DNA of 40,594 bases. It comes from Pseudomonadota bacterium. Its GTDB lineage: Bacteria; Myxococcota_A; Bradymonadia; Bradymonadales; GCA-2716585. The position numbers and the translations under genes were made by a program. Where the stretch lies: assembly GCA_005804885.1 (NCBI GenBank), contig SYOX01000136.1:1-40594 (forward strand), written 5' to 3'. The notes under the pieces are model-generated. The model made no database searches. It was not told the DNA's origin and saw nothing but the letters and a program-made list of their open reading frames with translations. Below, piece by piece: positions 27,400 through 35,847 of this stretch (within the stretch, counting starts at the first letter, position 1; every line of letters starts with the position of its first letter).

Positions 27400-27490
27400 G
27401 ATCCTCCTCCTCCCGTAATACAAGCGTCCCCCCTCCTCGTGGAACGAGGGAGGCAGTGCCTCACGGGGGACAGGGGGTGGAGTGTGCGGG
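27400..27490 (+). repeat. Diverged third copy of the hairpin repeat
   Basis: It begins GATCCTCCTCCTCCCGTAAT, keeps the CAAGCGTCCCCCCTCC block and the GGGGGACAGGGGGTGGAGTG end, but has a different hairpin centre with an insertion (ACGAGGGAGGCAGTGCCTCA). Confidence 0.75.
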
Positions 27491-27550
27491 AAGGTCCGGC
27501 GAGGCCGCGCGGTTTGAGCCGCAGAGCGTCGCCACACCTGAGGACCCTCC

Positions 27551-30394
27551 ATGCGCCTGAAGACCCCTCTCTCCACGCCAGCAACGCCGATCAACATCGC
27601 GCGGCGCCCTCGTCGCGCGATGTTGATCGCCCTCGCGCTGGCCGCGCTCCCGATCGGGTGCGCGGCGCCCTCCGGCCAGACCGAACACGCGCAAAACGCT
27701 GATATTACACCAGAAAAAATCAAACCCGGGGGCGATGGCGCCAAGGGAGGCCAGGAGAAGGGGCGAGAGGCCGAGGCGCTGGTCGGCGCCGAGCGGGCGG
27801 CGCTGTTGAGGGCCGAGGGGCTGGGCTGCGCGGCCGCAAGAGCCGAGCACGACTCCTTCGGGGGTAGTGGGGATCAATCCTACTGCGAGGACCTCGCGGC
27901 GCTGGTCGAGGTCGGCAACGCCGCCCTCAAGGGTGTCGCGCCGCCGCCCCTGGAGCTTCCCGGCGATGAGGGGGGCCAGGAGCGGGCGAGCCAGGAGGCC
28001 GCCGCGGCGAGGCGCGCGGCGAAGGGGACGCTGGGGTCCCCGCGCCACCTGGATCGCATCCGGGCGCGCTTCGGGATGACGCCGGCGGAGCTTGAGCGGC
28101 TTGATCGCGAGGGCGTCGTGGTGCTGGACAAGGCCCGCTACGAGAGCTTCGGGCAGGCCTACCATGAGATCTACCAGAGCGAGCTGCCGGTCTTCATCAC
28201 GGCCGACTCGCTGCTGCACGCCGCCTTTGACTCCAGCCAGGCGTCCATCATGGCGATCGAGCGCGGGCTGTCGGGTCGCGTGGCGGTGGCGCTGGAGCGC
28301 GCCCATGAGGCGCTGGGGCGCCGCGCGGGGGCCTACCCGCCGGAGGTGGCCGCGGGGGCGGACCTCTACCTGACCGTGGCGCGCTGGCTGCTCAAGGGGG
28401 AGCCGGTCGACTCGGCGATCGGGGCCGACCCCCGGCGCGCGGCGGCGCTGGTCGAGGCCATCGAGGCCGCGGACAGCCTGGCCGAGATCGATCTCTTCGG
28501 GCGAGCCCGGGTCGTGGATTTCTCGCAGTACAAGGTCCGGGGCCATTACGCCCACGACGAGGGGGCGCTGGCGTCGTGGTTCAAGGCCGGGATGTGGCTG
28601 TCGCGGCTGGAGTTCAACGTGGTGTCGCGCTCGTGCCGCTCGTCGCAGCCGGGGGTGAACCCCAACCCCGAGGAGACGCCCGTGGAGGCGCTGGCGGCGC
28701 TGGCGGTGGCCGAGGGCTTCGAGGCGGCCGGCGCGCTGGGGGAGTTGGACGCGATAGACGGGGTCTGGCGAGGGATGGTGGGGCCGCGCGAGGACATCTC
28801 GGCCCGGGGGCTGCTGGCCTTGCGGGACGAGGCGGGCCTGAAGGCCGAGGGGGCGCTCAAGGCGCCGGGAGCCTTCGAGCGCCTCAAGGCGGCCGTCGGC
28901 GACCGCTTTGAAAGGACGGCGATCTGGACCTACATGCCCGAGGGCACGGGGGCGCTGCCGGTCGTCGCCACGCTGCTGGGGCCGGGCGTGACGCCGGACA
29001 CGGGCGCGGTCGAGCGCCTGGTGCACGACGCGCTCCCCGGCCGATACGCGCTTGAGCCGGCCGACATCGGGCTGATCCTCGGCCACGAGGGCGCCCGCCG
29101 CCACCTGGCCTTCAAGGACGCCGCTTACGACAAGCAGCTCAGGGAGGCGCGCGCGCACTTCGAGCGCCACCTCCCCGGCGACGACCTCTACCGCATCCGG
29201 CTGCGGGGCCTCCGGTCGCTGGCCGAGGTCCCCGAGGGTCAGGCGCCCTCCTTCGTCCGGCGCGAGGCCTACGCGGACATGCGGCTCAACAGCGCCCTGG
29301 TCGGCTACGGCCAGCTCCGCCACAACAACCTGCTGATGGCGGTCCAGCCGATGGACTTTGGCGGCTGCGCGATCCCCGAGGGCTACGTCGAGCCCGCGCC
29401 GGGGCTCCTGGCCGCCCTCTCCGAGCACGCCGCCCGCTTCGAGTCCATGACCCGCGCCGTCGCCTGCCCCTCGCCCTGCGACGCTTCCAGCGGCCAGCCC
29501 TGGCAGGCGCAGGTCTTCAGGCGGCAGGCCTACATCTTCAAGCTCCTGTCGCGCCTGATCGACGCCCAGCTCAAGGGCGCGCCGGCCGGCGAGGCCGAGT
29601 GGCGATTCTTCAACCAGATCGCCGAGGTGCATCCCGCGGGGACCGACTCGCCGGCGCACTACAGCGGGTGGTACTTCATGCTCTTCGACAACTGGTCGAG
29701 CCCTGAGGGCGCCGGCGCGCTGCGCAGCTCGGCCTTCATCGCGGATCACTACACCTCGGTCAACGAGGGCACGGTCGCCTACCTGGGCGCCTCGGGGGTG
29801 CAGATGGCGGTCTTCCTGGTGGACGCGGGCGGCGATCCGCGCGCGATGGTCGGCCCGGTGGCGCGCGGCCTGAGCCACACCGGCCCCTTGAGCCGGCGGC
29901 TCGGCGATGGGGATCTTGAGGGTCTGGAGACCGGCCCGGCGCCCTGGTCCGTGGGGTACACGGCGGTCAACGGCAAGGACCCCGGCCTGCGCTTCTTCAG
30001 CGACCCGATGGGCTACTGGTGCCGGGGGGCGAAGATCCTGACCTGGGCGCAGATCGAGGCCATGCCGCAGGCGCAAAGGCCCAAGGAGGAGGAGCGGTGC
30101 GCCGTGATCGGCGTGCGGAGCCCGCGGGCGCTTGGCCCGGTCGAGGTGCGCTTCGTCGATCACCACCGCGACCAGACCCACACGATGCGCCTGGACGTGA
30201 AGGCCGGCGAGCGGCTCGTCCGCGTGCAGCCACCGCCGCTGGACGAGTACGGGAGCGATCGGGGCGAGTGCGCCCAGATCTTCGTCCCGAAGGCGGGCTA
30301 CTGGGCGGAGCGGTGCGCCGACGCGATGGACGCGGGCTTCTCGGGGGCCTCGCTCGACATCCTGGCCGAGCCGATCCAGTATGAGGAGCCCTGA
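27551..30394 (+). CDS. DUF3160 lipoprotein
   Basis: The 947-residue protein has a basic N-region, a hydrophobic stretch and a lipobox ending at Cys37 (LPIGC), followed by a charged linker. The main body is DUF3160, recognised from ELPVFITADSLLHAAFDSSQASI and the long helical repeats and aromatic-rich C-terminal segments (for example AHYSGWYFMLFDNWSSPE). The family is common in myxobacteria and some archaea; its function is unknown. The ATG at 27551 has GAGG 7 nt upstream. The second Met, at 27620, would remove the basic residues of the signal peptide, so it is less likely. The signal-peptide codons contain a perfect 16-bp inverted repeat. Confidence 0.8.
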   Translation: MRLKTPLSTPATPINIARRPRRAMLIALALAALPIGCAAPSGQTEHAQNADITPEKIKPGGDGAKGGQEKGREAEALVGAERAALLRAEGLGCAAARAEHDSFGGSGDQSYCEDLAALVEVGNAALKGVAPPPLELPGDEGGQERASQEAAAARRAAKGTLGSPRHLDRIRARFGMTPAELERLDREGVVVLDKARYESFGQAYHEIYQSELPVFITADSLLHAAFDSSQASIMAIERGLSGRVAVALERAHEALGRRAGAYPPEVAAGADLYLTVARWLLKGEPVDSAIGADPRRAAALVEAIEAADSLAEIDLFGRARVVDFSQYKVRGHYAHDEGALASWFKAGMWLSRLEFNVVSRSCRSSQPGVNPNPEETPVEALAALAVAEGFEAAGALGELDAIDGVWRGMVGPREDISARGLLALRDEAGLKAEGALKAPGAFERLKAAVGDRFERTAIWTYMPEGTGALPVVATLLGPGVTPDTGAVERLVHDALPGRYALEPADIGLILGHEGARRHLAFKDAAYDKQLREARAHFERHLPGDDLYRIRLRGLRSLAEVPEGQAPSFVRREAYADMRLNSALVGYGQLRHNNLLMAVQPMDFGGCAIPEGYVEPAPGLLAALSEHAARFESMTRAVACPSPCDASSGQPWQAQVFRRQAYIFKLLSRLIDAQLKGAPAGEAEWRFFNQIAEVHPAGTDSPAHYSGWYFMLFDNWSSPEGAGALRSSAFIADHYTSVNEGTVAYLGASGVQMAVFLVDAGGDPRAMVGPVARGLSHTGPLSRRLGDGDLEGLETGPAPWSVGYTAVNGKDPGLRFFSDPMGYWCRGAKILTWAQIEAMPQAQRPKEEERCAVIGVRSPRALGPVEVRFVDHHRDQTHTMRLDVKAGERLVRVQPPPLDEYGSDRGECAQIFVPKAGYWAERCADAMDAGFSGASLDILAEPIQYEEP
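27588..27629 (+). promoter_or_regulatory. Perfect 16-bp hairpin within the DUF3160 signal-peptide codons
   Basis: CGATCAACATCGCGCG (27588-27603) and its exact complement (27614-27629) flank a 10-nt loop. It lies 37 bp after the start codon and ends at the codons of the hydrophobic core. It could pause translation or act as a binding site. Confidence 0.5.
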
Positions 30395-30433
30395 GCCGAC
30401 CGGACGGCTCGGGGAGGCGACCCGGAGCGGCGG

Positions 30434-31135
30434 ATGGGGATATTGAGCCTGGTGCGGCACGGTCAGGCGTCGTTCATGAAGGCAGATTACGATCAACTCT
30501 CGGCGCTGGGCTTCGAGCAAGGGAGGATGCTCGGGCGCTGGTGGGCGTCGCGGGGCGTGGAGTTCGATCTGGTGGCCGCGGGGCCGATGTTGCGCCACCG
30601 GCAGACCTGCGAGGCCGCCGCCGAGGGCCTCGGGCGTCCCTGGCCGCAGGTGCGCGAGCTGGCCGGGCTGGCCGAGTACGACGCCACGGCGCTCTTCAAG
30701 GTGGGCCTGCCGGTCCTGCTCGCGGCGCACCCGGCCCTCCAGGCCGACGTGGAGCGTTACCGCGCCGGGGGGCCAGAGGCCAGCCGGAGCTTCCAGCGGG
30801 TGCTGGAGGCGCTGGGGCGCGCTTGGGCGCAGGGTGAGATCGAGGGGCCAGGGCTGGAGCCGTGGGCGGACTTCCGGGCGCGGGTCGAGGGCGCCGTCCG
30901 GTCGCTGATGGAGGAGGCCGGGCGCGGCCAGCGCGTGGTCGCCTTCACCTCGGGGGGGCCGATCGGGGCCGCGGTGGGCATGGCGCTGGAGCTGGGCGAG
31001 GTCAAGGCGCTGGAGTTGAGCTGGCAGGTCTACAACGGGGCCGAGGCGCGCTTCTTCTTCTCGGGCGACAGGCTCACGCTGAGCGCCTTCAACGAGGCCG
31101 GGCACCTGACGCCCGAGGCCTTGACGTGGCGTTGA
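30434..31135 (+). CDS. Histidine-phosphatase-fold protein, second catalytic His missing
   Basis: The 233-residue protein begins SLVRHGQASF, the RHG motif of the phosphoglycerate-mutase-like histidine phosphatases (Arg8, His9, Gly10). AGPMLRHRQTCEAAAEGLG is the usual second block with a conserved Arg. The late motif, where the family normally has V-S-H-G-G, reads AFTSGGPIG, so the second catalytic His is replaced by Ser. It may be a phosphatase of a variant subfamily or a binding protein. It follows the DUF3160 gene after 39 bp, with GGAG before the ATG, and could share its transcript. The substrate is unknown. Confidence 0.8.
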   Translation: MGILSLVRHGQASFMKADYDQLSALGFEQGRMLGRWWASRGVEFDLVAAGPMLRHRQTCEAAAEGLGRPWPQVRELAGLAEYDATALFKVGLPVLLAAHPALQADVERYRAGGPEASRSFQRVLEALGRAWAQGEIEGPGLEPWADFRARVEGAVRSLMEEAGRGQRVVAFTSGGPIGAAVGMALELGEVKALELSWQVYNGAEARFFFSGDRLTLSAFNEAGHLTPEALTWR

Positions 31136-31258
31136 GCGGCCTCGGGTGGCGGTGTTGACGGGCAGGGGTGGCGTTGACGGGAGGGTCGCACCCGCGCCCG
31201 ACGGAGCCGACGCGCCGGTCTTTGGAAGACGCCCGACGAGGGCGCGAGGAGGAGAGCG

Positions 31259-32464
31259 ATGGATTTCGAAATTCCGAAATCAACACGGGACATTACGAAC
31301 AGGATAAGGGCCTTCGTCGAGGGCGAGCTCATGCCGCTTGAGGCGCGGTACATCGGGTCGGGCTTCAAGGAGATGTTGCCGCAGATGGCCGAGGCGCGGG
31401 CGAAGGTCAAGGCGCTGGGGCTGTGGGCGCCGCACATCGCCGAGGCGCGGGGGGGCATGGGGCTGTCGCTGACACAGTTCGCGCACGTCAGCGAGGTGCT
31501 GGGCAGGAGCCCGCTGGGCCACTTCGCCTTCAACTGTCAGGCGCCGGACGTGGGCAACATGGAGGTGCTGCAGCACTTCGGGACCGAGGCGCAGAAGGAG
31601 CGCTGGCTCGGGCCGCTGATCGGGGGCGAGATCCGGTCGTGTTTTTCGATGACGGAGCCCGAGATGCCGGGGTCCAACCCGGTGATGATGGAGACGAGGG
31701 CGGAGGTCGACGGGGACGATTACGTGATCAACGGTCGGAAGTGGTTCACGTCCTCGGCGGACGGGGCGGCGTTTGCGATCGTGATGGCGGTGACCAACCC
31801 GAAGGCCGACAGCCCGTACCTGCGGGCCAGCCAGATCATCGTGCCGACGGATACGCCGGGCTTTGAGCGGGTCAGGAACATCTCGGTGATGGGCGATCCG
31901 GGCGATGATTACGCCAGCCACGCCGAGATCCTCTACACCGACTGTCGGGTGCCGCGCTCGAACCTGCTCGGTGCGGAGGGGGCGGGCTTCGTCATCGCGC
32001 AGGAGCGCCTGGGGCCGGGTCGCATCCACCATTGCATGAGGTGGATCGGGATCAGCGAGCGGGCCTTCGACCTGATGTGCGCGAGGGCGGCCGGGCGCGA
32101 GATCGCGCCTGGGAGGCCGCTGGGCACGCGCCAGATGGTGCAGCAGTGGATCGCGGAGAGCCGCGCGGAGATCGACGCGGCGCGGCTGATGGTGCTCAAG
32201 ACGGCGTGGCGGATCGACAAGGAGGGGGCGGCGGCGGCGCGCGACGACATCTCGCTGATCAAGTTCTACGTCGCCGGGGTGCTCCAGCGGGTGCTCGACC
32301 GCGCGATCCAGGCTCACGGGGCGCTGGGGATGACGGATCAGACGCCGCTGTCCTACTGGTGGCGGCACGAGCGCGGGGCGCGGATCTACGACGGCCCCGA
32401 CGAGGTCCACAAGTCCTCGGTCGCCAAGAGGATCTTGAGGACGTACGGCATGACGCAGAGCTGA
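31259..32464 (+). CDS. Acyl-CoA dehydrogenase
   Basis: The 401-residue protein has full acyl-CoA dehydrogenase length and motifs: CFSMTEPEMPGSNP (FAD/substrate-binding signature, N-terminal to the beta domain), the NGRKWFTSSADGA segment, and the C-terminal helix ending RIYDGPDEVHKSSVAKRIL. The EPEMPGSNP and YDGPDEVH forms resemble the ACAD10/11-type branch. It introduces an alpha-beta double bond into acyl-CoA and passes electrons to ETF. The ATG has GAGGAGAG upstream. The downstream kinase-fold and crotonase genes have the same orientation at short spacing (45 and 149 bp), which suggests one catabolic operon. Confidence 0.9.
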   Translation: MDFEIPKSTRDITNRIRAFVEGELMPLEARYIGSGFKEMLPQMAEARAKVKALGLWAPHIAEARGGMGLSLTQFAHVSEVLGRSPLGHFAFNCQAPDVGNMEVLQHFGTEAQKERWLGPLIGGEIRSCFSMTEPEMPGSNPVMMETRAEVDGDDYVINGRKWFTSSADGAAFAIVMAVTNPKADSPYLRASQIIVPTDTPGFERVRNISVMGDPGDDYASHAEILYTDCRVPRSNLLGAEGAGFVIAQERLGPGRIHHCMRWIGISERAFDLMCARAAGREIAPGRPLGTRQMVQQWIAESRAEIDAARLMVLKTAWRIDKEGAAAARDDISLIKFYVAGVLQRVLDRAIQAHGALGMTDQTPLSYWWRHERGARIYDGPDEVHKSSVAKRILRTYGMTQS

Positions 32465-32509
32465 GCGAAGCTGGGTCCATCATCACGGCGGCAGGGAGGG
32501 CGAGCGACC

Positions 32510-33601
32510 ATGAGCGGGCTGATCGACGAGCCGAGGGCGGTGCGGGCGAGCGAGGCGCTGGACGAGGAGGCGCTGGGGGCGTGGCTGCGGGCGAGCCTGC
32601 CGGAGCTGAGCGGCCCGCTGGTGGTCGAGCAGTTCCCGAGCGGGCACTCGAACCTGACCTACATGCTGCGGGTCGGGGCGCGGGAGCTGGTGTTGAGGCG
32701 GCCGCCCTTCGGGGCGAAGATCAAGAGCGCGCACGACATGGGGCGCGAGTTCAAGATCCTCACGGGGCTCTGCGGGGTGACCACCAAGGCGCCGAGGCCG
32801 GTGGCCTTCTGTGAGGACGAGGGCGTGCTCGGGGCGCCCTTCTACCTCATGGAGCGGGTCCGGGGCGTGATCCTGCGGGGGATGAGGTCGAACCCTGGCC
32901 TGGGCCCCGAGGGCCTCGGCCCGGAGGTGATGCGTCGGCTCTCCGAGGCGCTGGTGGACAACCTCGTGGAGTTGCACGGCGTCGACCTGGAGGCCGCGGG
33001 GCTGGCCGATCTGGGGCGGCCGGAGGGCTACGTCCAGCGCCAGATCGAGGGGTGGACGCGGCGCTGGGAGTCGGCGCGCACCGACGAGGTCCCGACCATC
33101 GAGGCGGCCGCGGCGTGGCTGGCCGCCCACATGCCACCGGAGGCCGGCGCCACCCTCATCCACAACGACTACAAGTACGACAACGTGGTGCTGGACCCCG
33201 AGGATCTGACCCGGATCGTCGCGGTGCTCGACTGGGAGATGGCGACGATCGGCGATCCGCTCATGGATCTGGGCACGACGCTGGGCTACTGGTTCACGGC
33301 CGACGACCCGGACGACCTGCGGCAGCTCCCCTTTGGCCCCACGGTGCTGCCGGGCAACCTGTCGCGGCGGGAGGTGGTCGAGCGCTACGGCGAGCGCAGC
33401 GGTCGGGACGTGTCGGGGTTCTTGTTCTATTACGTCTACGCGCTCTTCAAGATCGCCGTCATCATCCAGCAGATCTACGCGCGCTTCCGGCGCGGGCTGA
33501 CGGACGATCCGCGCTTTGCCATGTTCGGCTTCGGGGTGCAGATGATCGGGCGGACGGCGGCGCGGGCGTTGGAGGCCGGCACGATCGACCCGATCAAGTG
33601 A
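32510..33601 (+). CDS. APH-fold phosphotransferase, ACAD10/11 kinase-domain type
   Basis: The 363-residue protein is an aminoglycoside-phosphotransferase-fold kinase. It has the ATP-loop-like FPSGHSNLTYMLRVG (near 43-57), the Lys-containing strand ELVLRRPP, the catalytic loop LIHNDYKYDNVVLD and the metal motif VLDWEMATIGDPLMDLG. This subtype is found beside or fused to ACAD10/11-like acyl-CoA dehydrogenases and is distinct from resistance enzymes. In Pseudomonas levulinate catabolism a similar kinase phosphorylates the 4-hydroxyl of a 4-hydroxyacyl-CoA. A comparable role here is inferred from the neighbouring dehydrogenase. It starts 45 bp after that gene. Confidence 0.85.
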   Translation: MSGLIDEPRAVRASEALDEEALGAWLRASLPELSGPLVVEQFPSGHSNLTYMLRVGARELVLRRPPFGAKIKSAHDMGREFKILTGLCGVTTKAPRPVAFCEDEGVLGAPFYLMERVRGVILRGMRSNPGLGPEGLGPEVMRRLSEALVDNLVELHGVDLEAAGLADLGRPEGYVQRQIEGWTRRWESARTDEVPTIEAAAAWLAAHMPPEAGATLIHNDYKYDNVVLDPEDLTRIVAVLDWEMATIGDPLMDLGTTLGYWFTADDPDDLRQLPFGPTVLPGNLSRREVVERYGERSGRDVSGFLFYYVYALFKIAVIIQQIYARFRRGLTDDPRFAMFGFGVQMIGRTAARALEAGTIDPIK

Positions 33602-33750
33602 GCGCTCGCCTGGGGGCGGCCGGGTTCCACCTCCGCGTGGGCGCGGCGGGGAGCGGCGGCGGGCGCAGATCGCATAAAAATAACCAGCAAGATCAACAGG
33701 TTGCAGTCTCAATCGCGCTCTTCGGCGCGAGCGGGACGCCGGGGGGGATC

Positions 33751-34563
33751 ATGGCGGAGAGCCCGAAGGTCATCACGGAGGTGGACGGCCACCTCTTCAC
33801 GATCCGGATCAACAGGCCGGCGGTGCGCAACTGCGTGGACGGGGAGGCGGCCGAGCTGCTCGGGAGGGCGTGGGTGCGCTTCCGGGACGATCCGGAGCTG
33901 TGGGTGGCGATCCTGACGGGGACCGGCGAGGAGGCTTTTTGCGCCGGGGCGGACCTGGGCGCGATCGAGACGCTGGACCCGACGCGGGGGGCGCGGCCGA
34001 GCCAGATCAGGCGCTTCGTGCACAGCGGCGAGGGGTTCATGGGGCAGACGCGGATGGTGGACGCCTTCAAGCCGATCGTCGCGGCGATCAACGGCGACGC
34101 GCTGGCGGGCGGGCTGGAGCTGGCTTGCATGGCGGATCTTCGGATCGTCGAGGAGCACGCGCGGCTGGGGGTGGCCTGTCGGCGCTTCGGGGTGCCTTTG
34201 TGCGACGGCGGCACGCAGCGGCTGCCCCGGATCGTCGGGATGGGGCGCGCGATGGACCTGATCCTGACGGGGCGCTTCATCGACGCGCGGGAGGCGCACT
34301 TCATGGGGCTGGCCAACGACGTGGTGCCGAAGGGCGGCGCGCTGGAGGTCGCCCGGGCGCTCGCGGCGCGGCTGTGCGAGGTGCCCCAGACGGCGATGCG
34401 GACGGACAAGCAGGCCGCGGTGACGGGCTTCGGGAGGCCGCTGGAGGAGGGGCTGCGGCTGGAGGCCGGGCTGGCGCTGTGGGCGCTCAACGACCCCGAT
34501 CTGATCGAGGGCGCCCGGGCCTTCAAGGCGCGGCGGGCGCCCAGGTACCAGCAGGGCGATTGA
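33751..34563 (+). CDS. Enoyl-CoA hydratase/isomerase family (crotonase) protein
   Basis: The 270-residue protein has the crotonase oxyanion-hole segments GEEAFCAGADLGAI and INGDALAGGLELACMADLRI. The Glu in GLELA corresponds to the first catalytic Glu of mitochondrial enoyl-CoA hydratase. The second, 20 residues later, is Cys here (GVACRRFGVPLCDGGTQRL), so classical hydratase chemistry is doubtful; isomerase, hydrolase or other crotonase chemistry is possible. The ATG at 33751 begins the conserved sequence; the frame is open far upstream but only as a shadow of the kinase gene. The 149-bp gap before it includes an AT-rich patch (GCATAAAAATAACC), which may hold a separate promoter. Confidence 0.85.
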   Translation: MAESPKVITEVDGHLFTIRINRPAVRNCVDGEAAELLGRAWVRFRDDPELWVAILTGTGEEAFCAGADLGAIETLDPTRGARPSQIRRFVHSGEGFMGQTRMVDAFKPIVAAINGDALAGGLELACMADLRIVEEHARLGVACRRFGVPLCDGGTQRLPRIVGMGRAMDLILTGRFIDAREAHFMGLANDVVPKGGALEVARALAARLCEVPQTAMRTDKQAAVTGFGRPLEEGLRLEAGLALWALNDPDLIEGARAFKARRAPRYQQGD

Positions 34564-34566
34564 GGG

Positions 34567-34615
34567 GCGGGATCACTTGAAGCGGCGGGCCTCGGTGCGG
34601 ACGCAGGGTCGCCAG
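34567..34615 (-). repeat. Duplicated 3' end of the DUF4846 gene (outer copy)
   Basis: This 49-bp segment matches 34640-34688 at 45 positions. In the minus direction it would encode the same C-terminus pattern (WRP-x-x-RTE-x-RRFK-stop) as the DUF4846 protein, but no gene body precedes it. It looks like the remnant of a tandem duplication. Confidence 0.7.
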
Positions 34616-34645
34616 CCGATACAGCGTCCCGAGCCCGACGCGGGA

Positions 34646-35764
34646 TCACTTGAAGCGGCGGACCTCGGTGCGGGCGAAGGGGCGCCAGGAGGGGGTGTCG
34701 AGGGTGTCCGCGGCGGCGACGGGCAGGATGAACCAGACGCCGTCGATGGCCTCGGGGCCGTCGCTTCGGACGACGTGGAGCTCCTGGGCGGGCATGAAGC
34801 CCTGGCCGATGAGGGCGGCGCGGCGGCCGTCGGGGTGGGCGGCCACGTCGAGGACGACGACGGCGTGGCCGGGGCCGCCGGGCTGGACGAAGAAGTCGCC
34901 GGGGAGGATGTCGGCGCCGACGGGCACGGGATCGGAGTCGCGCCAGAGGGACTGGGTGCCGGCGTAGCGGAAGACGTTGTCGAGGTAGCGGCGCAGCTCC
35001 GCGTGGTCGTTCTTGCGGGCGGCGCCCTGGGCGCGGGCGACCTTGTTGCCGGCGATCTTGAAGCGCTCGCCGCGCTGCCAGGCGCGCCACGCGGAGCGGT
35101 CGCCGCTGGTGAAGTGGAAGGCGACCTCTTCGGCTCGACCGCTGGCCCACAGGAACTCGGCGCGCAGCCGGATGGCCGTATCGGCGCACTGCTGGAGGTC
35201 GCGCTGGCCGACGTCGAGGAAGATCACCGCGGCAGATGGGCTCGACAGCGGGCTGCCGTCCCAGGCCAGCACGTTGTGCCGATCCGTCCGCACGGGCAGG
35301 CCGCGAAGCCACCGCCCGAAGCCGCCCTCGGCCGCCGAGATGCGCGAAAAACCCTTCGGCGGCGCGAAGCTGGCCTCCAGCGTGGTCAGCTCCGCCCCCT
35401 CGGCCCCCTCCATCCAGGGGTAGAGGGCCGACTCCACCTTCGCCAACGGGCCGGAGCGGATCGAGGCCCCCGCCGGAGCGCCGACGGCGGCCGCCTCGGC
35501 GCTGTCATCGACGGCGCCGCCCCCGGCGGGGTTGCCAGGATCGGCGTTGAGATCGCCGACCGAGTCTTTCTGTCGCCGCTCGCCCTCGCGCTCGGCGGCG
35601 GCCTGCGACTGGGCGGGCTGGCAGCCCAGCGCGAGGGCGAGCGCGGCGATGGCAACCAGAAGCCCCGCCCGCGAAGGTGTCAGCGGCGCCGTCAGCGCCT
35701 CGCCGCGTAAAGGTCTCTCTCTCAAGGACGTCCTCCGTCGAGGTGGTCTGGATCGGCGATGCAT
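34646..35764 (-). CDS. DUF4846 lipoprotein
   Basis: The 372-residue protein has a lipoprotein signal (GLLVAIAALALALGC) after a basic N-region and an Ala/Asp-rich linker. The DUF4846 domain follows, recognised from FGRWLRGLPVR, the segment EEVAFHFTSGDRSAWRAWQRGERF, and GDFFVQPGGPGHAVVVLDVA near the C-terminus. The family is secreted, with unknown function; the Gly-His-Ala motif suggests an active site related to cysteine-protease-like or amidase folds, which is speculation. The ATG at 35764 was taken as the first Met giving a plausible signal peptide; the frame is open to 35917, but that part shadows the divergent Kelch gene. No good ribosome-binding site is seen. Confidence 0.75.
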   Translation of the reverse strand: MHRRSRPPRRRTSLRERPLRGEALTAPLTPSRAGLLVAIAALALALGCQPAQSQAAAEREGERRQKDSVGDLNADPGNPAGGGAVDDSAEAAAVGAPAGASIRSGPLAKVESALYPWMEGAEGAELTTLEASFAPPKGFSRISAAEGGFGRWLRGLPVRTDRHNVLAWDGSPLSSPSAAVIFLDVGQRDLQQCADTAIRLRAEFLWASGRAEEVAFHFTSGDRSAWRAWQRGERFKIAGNKVARAQGAARKNDHAELRRYLDNVFRYAGTQSLWRDSDPVPVGADILPGDFFVQPGGPGHAVVVLDVAAHPDGRRAALIGQGFMPAQELHVVRSDGPEAIDGVWFILPVAAADTLDTPSWRPFARTEVRRFK

Positions 35765-35780
35765 CAACCGGCCGAGGTCA

Positions 35781-35789
35781 TGGTACAAT
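35781..35789 (+). promoter_or_regulatory. Extended -10 element before the Kelch gene
   Basis: TGGTACAAT matches an extended -10 (TG-N-TAtAAT) 58 bp before the ATG at 35848. The -35 region is weak. It lies in the 83-bp divergent gap with the DUF4846 gene. Confidence 0.4.
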
Positions 35790-35847
35790 CCCTGAGCCGG
35801 GTGATCGAGGGGCGATCGCCGCGGCGCAGGTCCGGTCAAGGAGGAGC

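Noticed and set aside
27258..27490. Second CRISPR-like array
   Set aside because: The 71-bp units are directly adjacent and identical throughout, with no variable spacers.
27461..31105. 1214-codon leftward frame opposite the DUF3160 gene
   Set aside because: It is antisense to two genes with clear domains and start signals; its composition is typical of an antisense shadow.
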